A stretch of DNA of 32,291 nt, from assembly GCA_023440705.1 (NCBI GenBank), contig JAEXRP010000107.1, positions 1-32,291 on the forward strand, given 5' to 3'. Within the stretch, counting starts at the first letter, position 1, and the number at the start of each line of letters is the position of its first letter. The position numbers and the translations under genes were made by a program. The notes beneath the pieces are model-generated. The model saw only the letters and a list, made by a program, of their open reading frames with translations, did not search any database and was not told the origin of the DNA. Source of the DNA: Soonwooa sp023440705. GTDB lineage: Bacteria > Bacteroidota > Bacteroidia > Flavobacteriales > Weeksellaceae. Below are positions 24,503-31,153 of the stretch, in pieces.

Positions 24503-24784
24503 ATGGAAGCAATCATTTTATCCAAAGAGCAGTTCGACCAGTTAATAGCAAAGATTGACGACATTAACGAAAGACTTCAGAACACCAACCCGAAACGGAC
24601 AGAAACCTATCTGAACAACAAACAATTTATGGAAATGTTGGATGTTTCTCTGCGTACAGCACAGACATGGAGGGACGAAGGTAAAATTACTTTCTCACAG
24701 GTCGGAAACAAAATCTACTACAAACTTTCTGATGTAGAAAAATTCATCCAAAATTACCGCAACGCCGCATTCGCAAAACGCTAG
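24503..24784 (+). CDS. Excisionase-like helix-turn-helix protein
   Basis: The 93-residue protein uses the ATG at 24503; an in-frame TTG start further upstream would overlap the predicted promoter. A short coiled stretch (LSKEQFDQLIAKIDDINERL) precedes a MerR/excisionase-type winged HTH (YLNNKQFMEMLDVSLRTAQT, then KIYYKLSDVEKFI). Such proteins, common in Bacteroidota integrative elements, direct excision or regulate transfer genes. The palindromic site immediately upstream is a plausible binding target. A terminator follows at 24812. Confidence 0.8.
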   Translation: MEAIILSKEQFDQLIAKIDDINERLQNTNPKRTETYLNNKQFMEMLDVSLRTAQTWRDEGKITFSQVGNKIYYKLSDVEKFIQNYRNAAFAKR

Positions 24785-24811
24785 ATCCAACCGGAAACAA
24801 CTCAAAAGAAC

Positions 24812-24842
24812 AAAAGCCCATGCTTACGCTTTGGGCTTTTTT
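24812..24842 (+). terminator. Terminator after the excisionase-like gene
   Basis: AAAGCCCA (24813-24820) pairs with TGGGCTTT (24832-24839) and T residues follow. It lies 28 bp after the stop codon and 37 bp before the next start, so the VapE gene needs its own promoter or read-through. Confidence 0.85.
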
Positions 24843-24878
24843 CTAGCCTTAAATTTTTAATTTCTAAAATCTAAAAAA

Positions 24879-27026
24879 ATGAAATCCTCAATCTTTAAAA
24901 ACTTCAACGAAGTCACAGAAAACAAAGACATTCTGAAAATTCTCGACGATATCAAAAACGGCACTTACCAACCTGCAATCACTTATCTCAGAAAGTCCCT
25001 TGCCGACAATAAGACAGAAGCAGCAGAAAGAGCCAAAAAATCACTTCCTGCATTCACTCCTTCAGCAACATTCAAAGGAGGAAGAAAAATGGAATTTCTC
25101 ACCAATTACAACGCTTTAGTGGTTTTAGATATTGATAAGATTACACCCGAAAAACTGTCTGAATCAAAAGAAAAACTCAAAGAAAATCCTTTCGTGTTTT
25201 CTGCCTTTACCAGTCCTTCAGGAAACGGACTGAAAATTTTTGTTAAAGTTTCCGGAACAAAGGAAAACCACAAAGAAAATTTTCTGAAACTGCAGGAATA
25301 TTTTGAAAATTTATTGTCTGTAGAAATAGATAAATCAGGCAAAGATGTAACCCGGCTTTGTTTCTTTTCTTATGATCCTGAGATTTTCGTGAATGATGCG
25401 AGTGTTGTGTTCGGCAGTCATTCCGAGCAAAGCGAAGGAAACTCTTACGAAGCAAGGAAATCTTCCAGCATCCCGCTTCCAGTATACGGCAATTATGATG
25501 CGCTTTATGCTCACTGCGTTCAGTTCACCGAAAAAAAAGAATCATTCGTGGACGGCAACAGAAATAATTTTGTCTTTCAATTGGCTAACAACCTTAACAG
25601 AAAAGGTATACCTGAATCATTTGCAATGGGCTATATTTTGGCTGATTATGACTACAATAGTCAGGAAGTTATGAATGCTGTAAAAAGTGCTTATTCTAAC
25701 ACCGCAGACTTCAATACCGATACTTTCCAACCAAATCAAAAATCAAAAAAAAATGAGAAATATACGAGCGTAAAACAATCTTCATTATCTGATGAAAACG
25801 AGGAAGAATTACCGCCACTTATTGACCGTTTAGAAAATTTTCTTAATAACCGTTATCAATTCCGCCATAATGCTGTATTAGGAAAACTTGAATACAAAAG
25901 GATAAAGGGAAAAGATTGGAAACCAATAACCGACTTTAAAGAAAATTCAATTCTTCGTGAAATCCAAAAAGCAAAAGTAAAATGCAGCATAAACAGTTTG
26001 AGAAACCTTCTCCATTCCGATTTTTGTGAAATGTATGATCCCTTCAAAGATTACTTTGATAATTTGACTGAATACGACGAAAAGAAAGACTACATCGAAG
26101 AACTTGCTTTAACCATTACTACCACAAAACCTGACCTTTGGAAAGAATGTTTCAAAAAATGGTTTGTTGCGATGGTTGCCTGTGTGGTAAACGAAAAACA
26201 GATTAACCAGACCGTAATTGTATTTTCAGGAAAACAGGGTTTGGGAAAAACAACATGGATTGAAAAACTAATGCCTGCAGAACTGAAACAGTATATCTTT
26301 TCAGGAACCATCAACCCCAATAATAAAGATACTCTAATTCATTTGGCAGAATGCATGTTGATTAATCTTGATGAATTAGAAAACCTGAACAGAACGGAAA
26401 TCGGAAGTTTGAAAGAACTCATTACAAAAACCCATATAAGAATGAGAAAAGCATACGGACATAATAATGAAAATATGCCGCGCCGCGCTTCCTTTGCCGG
26501 CAGTGTAAACACTGCACAATTCCTGAATGACACCACCGGCTCACGCCGCTTCCTGTGCTTCGAAGTGGAACACATCGAGTACCAGCATAATATTGACATA
26601 AACCTGTGCTACGCCCAGGCTTATAAATTATTTCAGGCAGGCTTCCGCCATTGGTTTAACCAGGAAGAAATCAAAGAAATAAATGCGAATAACGAACAAT
26701 ACCAATTAAAAAGTCCAGAAGAAGAATTGTTGCTTACGTGGTTTGAACCTGCTGAAAAAGATAAAGCTCAATACTATTTTAATACCACTCAAATAGCGCA
26801 TATTTTATCAAACAGAGCCTGCATTAGTATTAACGACTCTACGATTCGAAAACTTGGTATGGCATTGAAAAAATATGGTTTTAAAAAGATTTTTAAGAAT
26901 AGAATTTATGTTTACCCTGTAATTCTAAAGGAATATGATGCTGTTGATAAAGACAATAAAACAAGTACGGAAGTATCTGATATAACCTTTAAACAAGGTT
27001 CTTTTGATGATTTTACTTCGCCTTAA
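24879..27026 (+). CDS. VirE_N / VapE-family primase-helicase-like protein
   Basis: The 715-residue protein starts with a VirE N-terminal (BT4734-type) domain, about 1-180. It has the primase-polymerase-like motifs VVLDIDK (D84, D86) and SPSGNGLKIFVKV, then TRLCFFSYDP. A middle helical part (about 205-300) follows. The C-terminal VapE-type P-loop ATPase has Walker A GKQGLGKTT (451-459), Walker B MLINLDE (493-499), a GSVNT sensor-like motif (541-545) and an arginine motif GSRRF (554-558). The combination suggests priming and unwinding for element replication. The linker at about residues 180-198 is encoded by a short dispersed-repeat-like sequence. A strong terminator follows the stop codon. 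Confidence 0.88.
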   Translation: MKSSIFKNFNEVTENKDILKILDDIKNGTYQPAITYLRKSLADNKTEAAERAKKSLPAFTPSATFKGGRKMEFLTNYNALVVLDIDKITPEKLSESKEKLKENPFVFSAFTSPSGNGLKIFVKVSGTKENHKENFLKLQEYFENLLSVEIDKSGKDVTRLCFFSYDPEIFVNDASVVFGSHSEQSEGNSYEARKSSSIPLPVYGNYDALYAHCVQFTEKKESFVDGNRNNFVFQLANNLNRKGIPESFAMGYILADYDYNSQEVMNAVKSAYSNTADFNTDTFQPNQKSKKNEKYTSVKQSSLSDENEEELPPLIDRLENFLNNRYQFRHNAVLGKLEYKRIKGKDWKPITDFKENSILREIQKAKVKCSINSLRNLLHSDFCEMYDPFKDYFDNLTEYDEKKDYIEELALTITTTKPDLWKECFKKWFVAMVACVVNEKQINQTVIVFSGKQGLGKTTWIEKLMPAELKQYIFSGTINPNNKDTLIHLAECMLINLDELENLNRTEIGSLKELITKTHIRMRKAYGHNNENMPRRASFAGSVNTAQFLNDTTGSRRFLCFEVEHIEYQHNIDINLCYAQAYKLFQAGFRHWFNQEEIKEINANNEQYQLKSPEEELLLTWFEPAEKDKAQYYFNTTQIAHILSNRACISINDSTIRKLGMALKKYGFKKIFKNRIYVYPVILKEYDAVDKDNKTSTEVSDITFKQGSFDDFTSP
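25417..25475. repeat. Short dispersed-repeat-like insertion inside the VapE gene
   Basis: The sequence GTCATTCCGAGCAAAGCGAA, then GGAAACTC and a second similar unit (CGAAGCAAGGAAATCTT), looks like the common Bacteroidota intergenic repeat GTCATTCCGAGCGAAGCGAA. It is read in frame and encodes a polar linker (HSEQSEGNSYEARKS) between the VirE_N domain and the middle region. The repeat identity is from memory and was not checked by alignment. Confidence 0.5.
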
Positions 27027-27058
27027 AAACAAGTGCATTTTGCACTTGTTTTTATTTT
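27027..27058 (+). terminator. Terminator of the VapE gene
   Basis: AAACAAGTGCA (27027-27037) pairs with TGCACTTGTTT (27041-27051) around a three-T loop, and a T-rich run follows. It begins directly at the stop codon and separates the mobile-element core from the arsenic genes. Confidence 0.92.
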
Positions 27059-27072
27059 TTTTATTTTTTTTC

Positions 27073-27107
27073 TTGCTCAATTAAAAATAACATCGTAATA
27101 TTGCGAT
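27073..27107 (+). promoter_or_regulatory. arsR promoter with overlapping ArsR operator (copy 1)
   Basis: TTG (27073-27075), a 20-bp spacer and TAATATTG (27096-27103) fit a Bacteroidota promoter with one mismatch to TAnnTTTG. The imperfect palindrome ATCGTAATATTGCGAT (27092-27107) covers the -7 box, so ArsR bound there would block transcription. The same motif recurs upstream of the rest of the operon. Confidence 0.65.
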
Positions 27108-27122
27108 AATAAAACAACAAGA

Positions 27123-27452
27123 ATGGGTACTACAAAATCGGAATTCTTTACGGAAGAGCAGAACAAAATTGCATTATTGTTCAAAGTGCTTGGTCATCCT
27201 GCGAGGATTGCTATTTTACAACACATTATCAACCAAAAAGCCTGTATTTGCAATGATTTGGTAGACGAATTAGGTTTGGCGCAAGCAACAATTTCCCAAC
27301 ACCTTAAAGAACTGAAATCCATCGGAATTATTCAAGGTTCTATCGATGGAAAATCGGTTTGTTATTGTATTGACACTAATAATTGGAAGATAATTCAGAA
27401 AGAATTAGAAACATTTTTTAAACAAGATGTAAATGTTAAACAATGCTGTTAA
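27123..27452 (+). CDS. arsR: ArsR/SmtB-family arsenic-responsive repressor
   Basis: The 109-residue protein has the ArsR winged helix: KVLGHPARIAILQHI, then ELGLAQATISQHLKELKSIG and IDGKSVCYCID. C41 and C43 (ACICNDL) match the CxC pair with which ArsR repressors bind arsenite near the recognition helix, and the protein ends in C108-C109. It is expected to release its operators when As(III) or Sb(III) binds. It has its own promoter/operator and is separated from the next gene by a short terminator-like hairpin and a second operator. Confidence 0.92.
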   Translation: MGTTKSEFFTEEQNKIALLFKVLGHPARIAILQHIINQKACICNDLVDELGLAQATISQHLKELKSIGIIQGSIDGKSVCYCIDTNNWKIIQKELETFFKQDVNVKQCC

Positions 27453-27466
27453 AAGCATTTTTTTAT
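27442..27466 (+). terminator. Weak terminator or attenuator overlapping the arsR stop codon
   Basis: AATGCT (27442-27447) pairs with AGCATT (27454-27459), and seven T residues end the hairpin. The stem is only 6 bp and overlaps the stop codon, so it may act as an attenuator that lowers read-through from arsR into the transport genes. Confidence 0.5.
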
Positions 27467-27475
27467 AAATGAACG

Positions 27476-27493
27476 TATCGTAATATACCGATA
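27476..27493 (+). promoter_or_regulatory. ArsR operator (copy 2) upstream of the ars operon
   Basis: TATCGTAATATACCGATA is an imperfect palindrome. Its core ATCGTAATATACCGAT matches 14 of 16 positions of the operator upstream of arsR. It lies 55 bp before the DUF6428 start, where a second repressed promoter would be expected. Confidence 0.65.
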
Positions 27494-27547
27494 ATTAAAT
27501 ACTTTAAATATAAAATTCACTATTTGTAAACCTTAAATACAAACAAT

Positions 27548-28012
27548 ATGAAACTTTCAAAAATCAAAGAAATCCTTCCTGCATTAAACAATGTAGAATT
27601 TCAATTAGAAAACGGAACTTTTGTTCCAGAGCATTTCCACGTAACCGAAATCGGACAAATCACAAAACATTTTATCGATTGTGGTGGTACCGTGCGACAC
27701 GAAAAAGTGGTGAACTTCCAACTTTGGAATGCCAATGATGAAGACCATCGTTTAAAACCTACCAAACTGCTCAACATTATTCAACTTTCCGAAGATAAAT
27801 TGGGAATTGAAGATGCCGAAATTGAAGTAGAATTTCAAGCGGAGACCATTGGAAAATATGATTTAGACTTTAATGGCGAAATCTTTATCCTTAAAAATAA
27901 ACAAACAGCTTGCTTGGCTTCTGACGCTTGCGGAATCCCTGCTGAAAATCAAAAAGTGAAATTAGGAGAACCTCAATCTGCTTGTTGTGCTCCAAACTCT
28001 GGGTGTTGTTAA
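27548..28012 (+). CDS. DUF6428 family protein with Cys-rich tail
   Basis: The 154-residue protein is recognised as DUF6428, a family that accompanies arsenic operons in Bacteroidota. The N-terminal domain includes a His pair (HFHVTEIG, H29 and H31). The C-terminal tail is rich in cysteines: C122, C128, C146-C147 and C153-C154 (CCAPNSGCC). That tail could bind arsenite or another thiophilic metal, which is inference. It is first gene of the operon downstream of operator copy 2 and lies 18 bp before the methyltransferase. Confidence 0.82.
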   Translation: MKLSKIKEILPALNNVEFQLENGTFVPEHFHVTEIGQITKHFIDCGGTVRHEKVVNFQLWNANDEDHRLKPTKLLNIIQLSEDKLGIEDAEIEVEFQAETIGKYDLDFNGEIFILKNKQTACLASDACGIPAENQKVKLGEPQSACCAPNSGCC

Positions 28013-28030
28013 TCTAAAATTGAAACGAGT

Positions 28031-28651
28031 ATGGACAATTTTAATAAAAAAAATCATTGGGAAAACATCTACGAAACCAAAGCTTTGGAAACCGTTAGTT
28101 GGTATCAACCCAAACCCGAAACTTCACTGAATTTCATTCAGCAATTTAACGTTCCTACAACCGCAAAAATTATTGACATTGGTGGTGGAGACAGCTTTTT
28201 TGTTGACCATTTATTGGATTTAGGTTATGAAAATATCAGTGTTTTAGATATTTCGCAATCTGCCATCAATCGAGCCAAAGAACGCCTTGGCGACAAAGCC
28301 GAAAAAGTAACTTGGTTGGTTGCAGATGCTGCGGATTTTCACCCTACAGAACAATACGATTTTTGGCATGATAGAGCGGCTTTTCATTTTTTAACCAACG
28401 AAAAAGAAGTGCGAAATTATATAGAAACTGCCACCAAAGCTATTGCTCCCAACGGTATTTTAGCCATTGGAACTTTCTCCGAACAAGGTCCAACAAAATG
28501 CAGTGGTATCGAAATTCAACAGTATTCTGAAAATTCTTTATCACATCTTTTCTCGACTGATTTTGATAAAGTGGAATGCTTCACAGTGGATCATCCAACG
28601 CCATTTGATACGGTACAGAACTTTGTGTTTTGCAGTTTTAGAAAGAAATAA
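28031..28651 (+). CDS. Class I SAM-dependent methyltransferase of the ars operon
   Basis: The 206-residue protein has the Rossmann-type methyltransferase fold. Motif I is IIDIGGGDS (47-55), followed by an acidic VLDIS, WLVADAADF and the partner motif FWHDRAAFHFL. It lacks the set of conserved cysteines that defines the arsenite methyltransferase ArsM, so its substrate is not clear. Genes of this type often lie in Bacteroidota ars clusters. It lies 18 bp after DUF6428 and 10 bp before the phosphatase-like gene. Confidence 0.83.
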   Translation: MDNFNKKNHWENIYETKALETVSWYQPKPETSLNFIQQFNVPTTAKIIDIGGGDSFFVDHLLDLGYENISVLDISQSAINRAKERLGDKAEKVTWLVADAADFHPTEQYDFWHDRAAFHFLTNEKEVRNYIETATKAIAPNGILAIGTFSEQGPTKCSGIEIQQYSENSLSHLFSTDFDKVECFTVDHPTPFDTVQNFVFCSFRKK

Positions 28652-28661
28652 ATTATAAATA

Positions 28662-29273
28662 ATGTTTCCACCACTTTTACAAACCATAAAGAGTTTTAAT
28701 CAACTCGATATTTCAGACGAGCGTAAAGCCATTTTGCAAGCGTTAATCAATTATATCCAACAAAAAATAGATGATAAATTAGCGGTAAATCTCAACTTTA
28801 TTTGCACGCACAATTCCAGAAGAAGCCATCTGTCACAAGTTTGGGCACAAACTGCGGCGACCTATTTCAAAATTCCAAACGTCGCGTGTTATTCTGGCGG
28901 TACAGAAGAAACGGCGTTGTTCCCAAAAGTGGTGGAAATCTTGCAAAATCAAGGTTTTGAAGTGTTAAAACTTTCAGAACCAGAAAATCCTGTTTATGCG
29001 ATAAAGTTTGATGAAAATGCAAATCCGATAATTGGTTTTTCTAAAAAATTTGATCATTCTTTTAATCCAGTTTCCAATTTTGCAGCAGTGATGACCTGCT
29101 CGCAAGCGGATGTAGGTTGCCCTTTTATAGCAGGTGCAGACAAGCGAATTCCTATGACATTTGATGATCCCAAAATATCGGATAATACGCCCAAACAAAC
29201 CCAAGTATATGCAGAAAGAAGTCAGCAAATAGCCTCCGAAATGTTCTATGTTTTTTCTAAAATAAAGCTTTAA
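28662..29273 (+). CDS. Low-molecular-weight phosphatase-fold arsenate reductase-like protein
   Basis: The 203-residue protein has the LMW protein-tyrosine-phosphatase P-loop CTHNSRR (C48, R54, a Cx5R motif) after an N-terminal helical extension of about 40 residues. Further cysteines lie in VACYSG and VMTCSQADVGCPF, which may complete a reductive cascade like that of thioredoxin-coupled ArsC. It probably reduces arsenate to arsenite for the adjacent exporter. It starts 10 bp after the methyltransferase and ends 3 bp before acr3. Confidence 0.85.
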   Translation: MFPPLLQTIKSFNQLDISDERKAILQALINYIQQKIDDKLAVNLNFICTHNSRRSHLSQVWAQTAATYFKIPNVACYSGGTEETALFPKVVEILQNQGFEVLKLSEPENPVYAIKFDENANPIIGFSKKFDHSFNPVSNFAAVMTCSQADVGCPFIAGADKRIPMTFDDPKISDNTPKQTQVYAERSQQIASEMFYVFSKIKL

Positions 29274-29276
29274 AAG

Positions 29277-30305
29277 ATGCAACCAAAACTAAAATTTCTC
29301 GACCGCTATCTTACGCTTTGGATTTTCCTTGCCATGGTTTTAGGCGTTGCTATTGGCTATATTTTCCCTAATATTTCTACGGTTACCAATCGCCTTTCTG
29401 TAGGTTCTACCAATATTCCGTTGGCTATTGGCTTAGTTTTAATGATGTATCCACCCTTAGCAAAAGTAGATTACAGCCTGCTTCCAATGGCATTTAAGGA
29501 TAAAAAAGTGATTGGTATTTCTCTATTGCTCAATTGGGTAATTGGCACTTTGCTAATGTTCGGTTTGGCAGTTTTATTTCTTCGAAATGAACCCGATTAT
29601 ATGAGTGGTTTAATCTTAATTGGATTAGCCCGATGTATTGCGATGGTGATTGTTTGGAGTGATTTAGCCAAAGCAAACCGCGAATATACCGCCTTGTTGG
29701 TAGCGCTAAATAGCATCTTCCAAATGCTATCATATAGTTTTTTGGTGTGGCTCTTTATCAATATTTTACCAAGCAAATTAGGAATAGCCAATTTTAACGT
29801 AACGGTGTCGGTTACCGAGGTGATGAAAAGTGTCTTAACTTATCTAGGGATTCCTTTTTTAGCTGGATTTCTCAGTCGATATTTTTTAATAAAACAAAAG
29901 GGAATGGATTGGTATAACAGAAATTTCGTCCCTGCAATTTCGCCCATAACGCTGTATGCTCTCTTGTTTACTATCGTTTTAATGTTCAGCATGAAAGGTG
30001 AAAAAATTATTGAACTTCCTTTAGATGTTCTCAAAATTGCGATTCCGTTGGTCATCTATTTTGTGTTGATGTTTTTCATAAGTTTCTTCATCAATAAGGC
30101 TTTGAAAGTTCCTTACGACAAGAATGCATCGATCTCGTTTACCGCCACAGGAAACAATTTTGAATTGGCGATTGCGGTTGCTATTTCAATATTTGGTATT
30201 CATTCGTCACAAGCATTTGTGGGAGTTATCGGTCCATTGGTAGAAGTTCCAGTTTTAATATTATTGGTAAGAGCAAGTTTATGGCTAAAGAAAAAATATA
30301 ACTAA
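29277..30305 (+). CDS. acr3: ACR3-family arsenite efflux transporter
   Basis: The 342-residue, highly hydrophobic protein fits the ten-helix ACR3 topology (BASS superfamily). It has the diagnostic motif GLARCIAMVIVW with C120, the conserved essential cysteine in TM4, and a second conserved region TATGNNFELAIAVAISIFG. ACR3 exports As(OH)3 as the anion, driven by proton motive force. It overlaps nothing but is only 3 bp after the reductase-like gene, so export is coupled to arsenate reduction. Confidence 0.93.
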   Translation: MQPKLKFLDRYLTLWIFLAMVLGVAIGYIFPNISTVTNRLSVGSTNIPLAIGLVLMMYPPLAKVDYSLLPMAFKDKKVIGISLLLNWVIGTLLMFGLAVLFLRNEPDYMSGLILIGLARCIAMVIVWSDLAKANREYTALLVALNSIFQMLSYSFLVWLFINILPSKLGIANFNVTVSVTEVMKSVLTYLGIPFLAGFLSRYFLIKQKGMDWYNRNFVPAISPITLYALLFTIVLMFSMKGEKIIELPLDVLKIAIPLVIYFVLMFFISFFINKALKVPYDKNASISFTATGNNFELAIAVAISIFGIHSSQAFVGVIGPLVEVPVLILLVRASLWLKKKYN

Positions 30306-30318
30306 ATTTAACTCCATT

Positions 30319-30693
30319 ATGAAACTAAATTTAAAAATGCCTTCCAAACTACAGCCTTTCTATTTGGAAGAACTTAACGAATATAGAACAGCTTTTACAA
30401 AAAACGATTTGCAAAAAGCGTGGAAACATTTGGAAAGAGCTCATATTTTGGGACAGCGTTATCCATTTACTCATAATGCGGTGCATTGGGAAATGCTAAT
30501 TTTCGGATTTAAAATTAAAAGTAGTAAAGAAGTCTTAGGGCAAATACCACGATTGATTTTTGGTGGTGTTAAATCTTTTGTAGGTACTGTTCCTATTGGT
30601 AATCCAGGTGGTGCAAATGTTCCGCCTATGAAATCTTTTCCGATTCCAAATGATTTAAAACTAATGTTTGAAAAGGCTGAAATTAAGGCGTAA
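30319..30693 (+). CDS. DUF3703 family protein
   Basis: The 124-residue protein matches DUF3703 by eye: the motif FYLEELNEYRTAFTKNDLQK, then AWKHLERAHILGQRY, HNAVHWEMLIFG and the C-terminal GNPGGANVPPMKSFPIP. The role is unknown; homologues are typically near metal-resistance genes. Conserved His and Glu residues in the helical part could bind metal. It follows acr3 by 13 bp in the operon. Confidence 0.82.
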   Translation: MKLNLKMPSKLQPFYLEELNEYRTAFTKNDLQKAWKHLERAHILGQRYPFTHNAVHWEMLIFGFKIKSSKEVLGQIPRLIFGGVKSFVGTVPIGNPGGANVPPMKSFPIPNDLKLMFEKAEIKA

Positions 30694-30751
30694 TCTTCCC
30701 AACCTTTACTCCGAAAAAAATCTTATTTTAGGCGTTCGAAAATTTCCCTTT

Positions 30752-31105
30752 ATGAAAACAAAAATTTTATTTTTCTTCATCCTATTTTTAGGATTCACAA
30801 TGTCTTTACAAGCACAACAAAAAGAGTCGGGTAGAGCGGTTATCAAAACAAAAATAAACTGTGATCATTGCAAAGAATGTGAAACGTGCGGCTTAAATTT
30901 TAAATCCAATATGTTAAAAACAAAAGGTGTGAAAATGTATACTTTATACGAAGATACCAACGAAATTATTGTGTATTACAATCCAAAGAAAACCAATCTT
31001 GCCACCATAAAAACGGCTATTGCTAAATTGGGTTACGATGCGGATGATGTGAAAGCAGATCCAGAATCCTATGCAAAATTAGATAATTGTTGTAAAGCCA
31101 AATAA
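30752..31105 (+). CDS. Exported HMA-like metal-binding protein with CxxCxxCxxC motif
   Basis: The 117-residue protein uses the Met at 30752, where a signal peptide (FFFILFLGFTMSLQAQQ) begins; an upstream in-frame start would overlap the DUF3703 gene and mask the signal. The mature part is HMA-like: AVIKTKINCDHC, a middle TLYEDTNEIIVYYNP and AIAKLGYDADDV. The metal site has four evenly spaced cysteines (C37, C40, C43, C46), and C-terminal C113-C114 may add ligands. It probably chaperones a soft metal in the periplasm for the convergent ATPase; that is inference. Confidence 0.8.
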   Translation: MKTKILFFFILFLGFTMSLQAQQKESGRAVIKTKINCDHCKECETCGLNFKSNMLKTKGVKMYTLYEDTNEIIVYYNPKKTNLATIKTAIAKLGYDADDVKADPESYAKLDNCCKAK

Positions 31106-31120
31106 TCTTTTAAAATATAA

Positions 31121-31148
31121 AAAAAACGCTTGCCATCGCAAGCGTTTT
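31121..31148. terminator. Bidirectional terminator between convergent metal-resistance genes
   Basis: AAAACGCTTGC (31123-31133) pairs perfectly with GCAAGCGTTTT (31138-31148) around CATC. A tracts and T tracts flank both sides, so it can end both the plus-strand HMA gene and the minus-strand ATPase gene. Confidence 0.93.
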
Positions 31149-31153
31149 GTGTT

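Larger units (their letters stand above)
21835..27058 (+). mobile_element. Integrative element core (integrase, unknown, excisionase-like HTH, VirE_N/VapE)
   Basis: Four colinear genes form a typical Bacteroidota integrative-element module: a tyrosine recombinase, an unknown 297-residue protein, an excisionase-like HTH protein and a VirE_N/VapE primase-helicase-like protein. Terminators separate the integrase, HTH and VapE units. Relaxase and conjugation genes are absent from the window, so it could be a mobilisable or satellite element, or the left part of a larger one. No attL/attR direct repeat was found by eye, so the limits given are those of the gene module. Confidence 0.7.

Noticed and set aside
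21721..27122. Direct repeats marking attL and attR of the mobile element
   Set aside because: No matching pair was found by eye between the 21721-21960 region and the sequence after the VapE terminator; the right end may be outside the window.
28031..28651. The methyltransferase as ArsM (arsenite methyltransferase)
   Set aside because: The conserved cysteine set of ArsM is absent and the protein is shorter; only the generic SAM-binding motif is supported.
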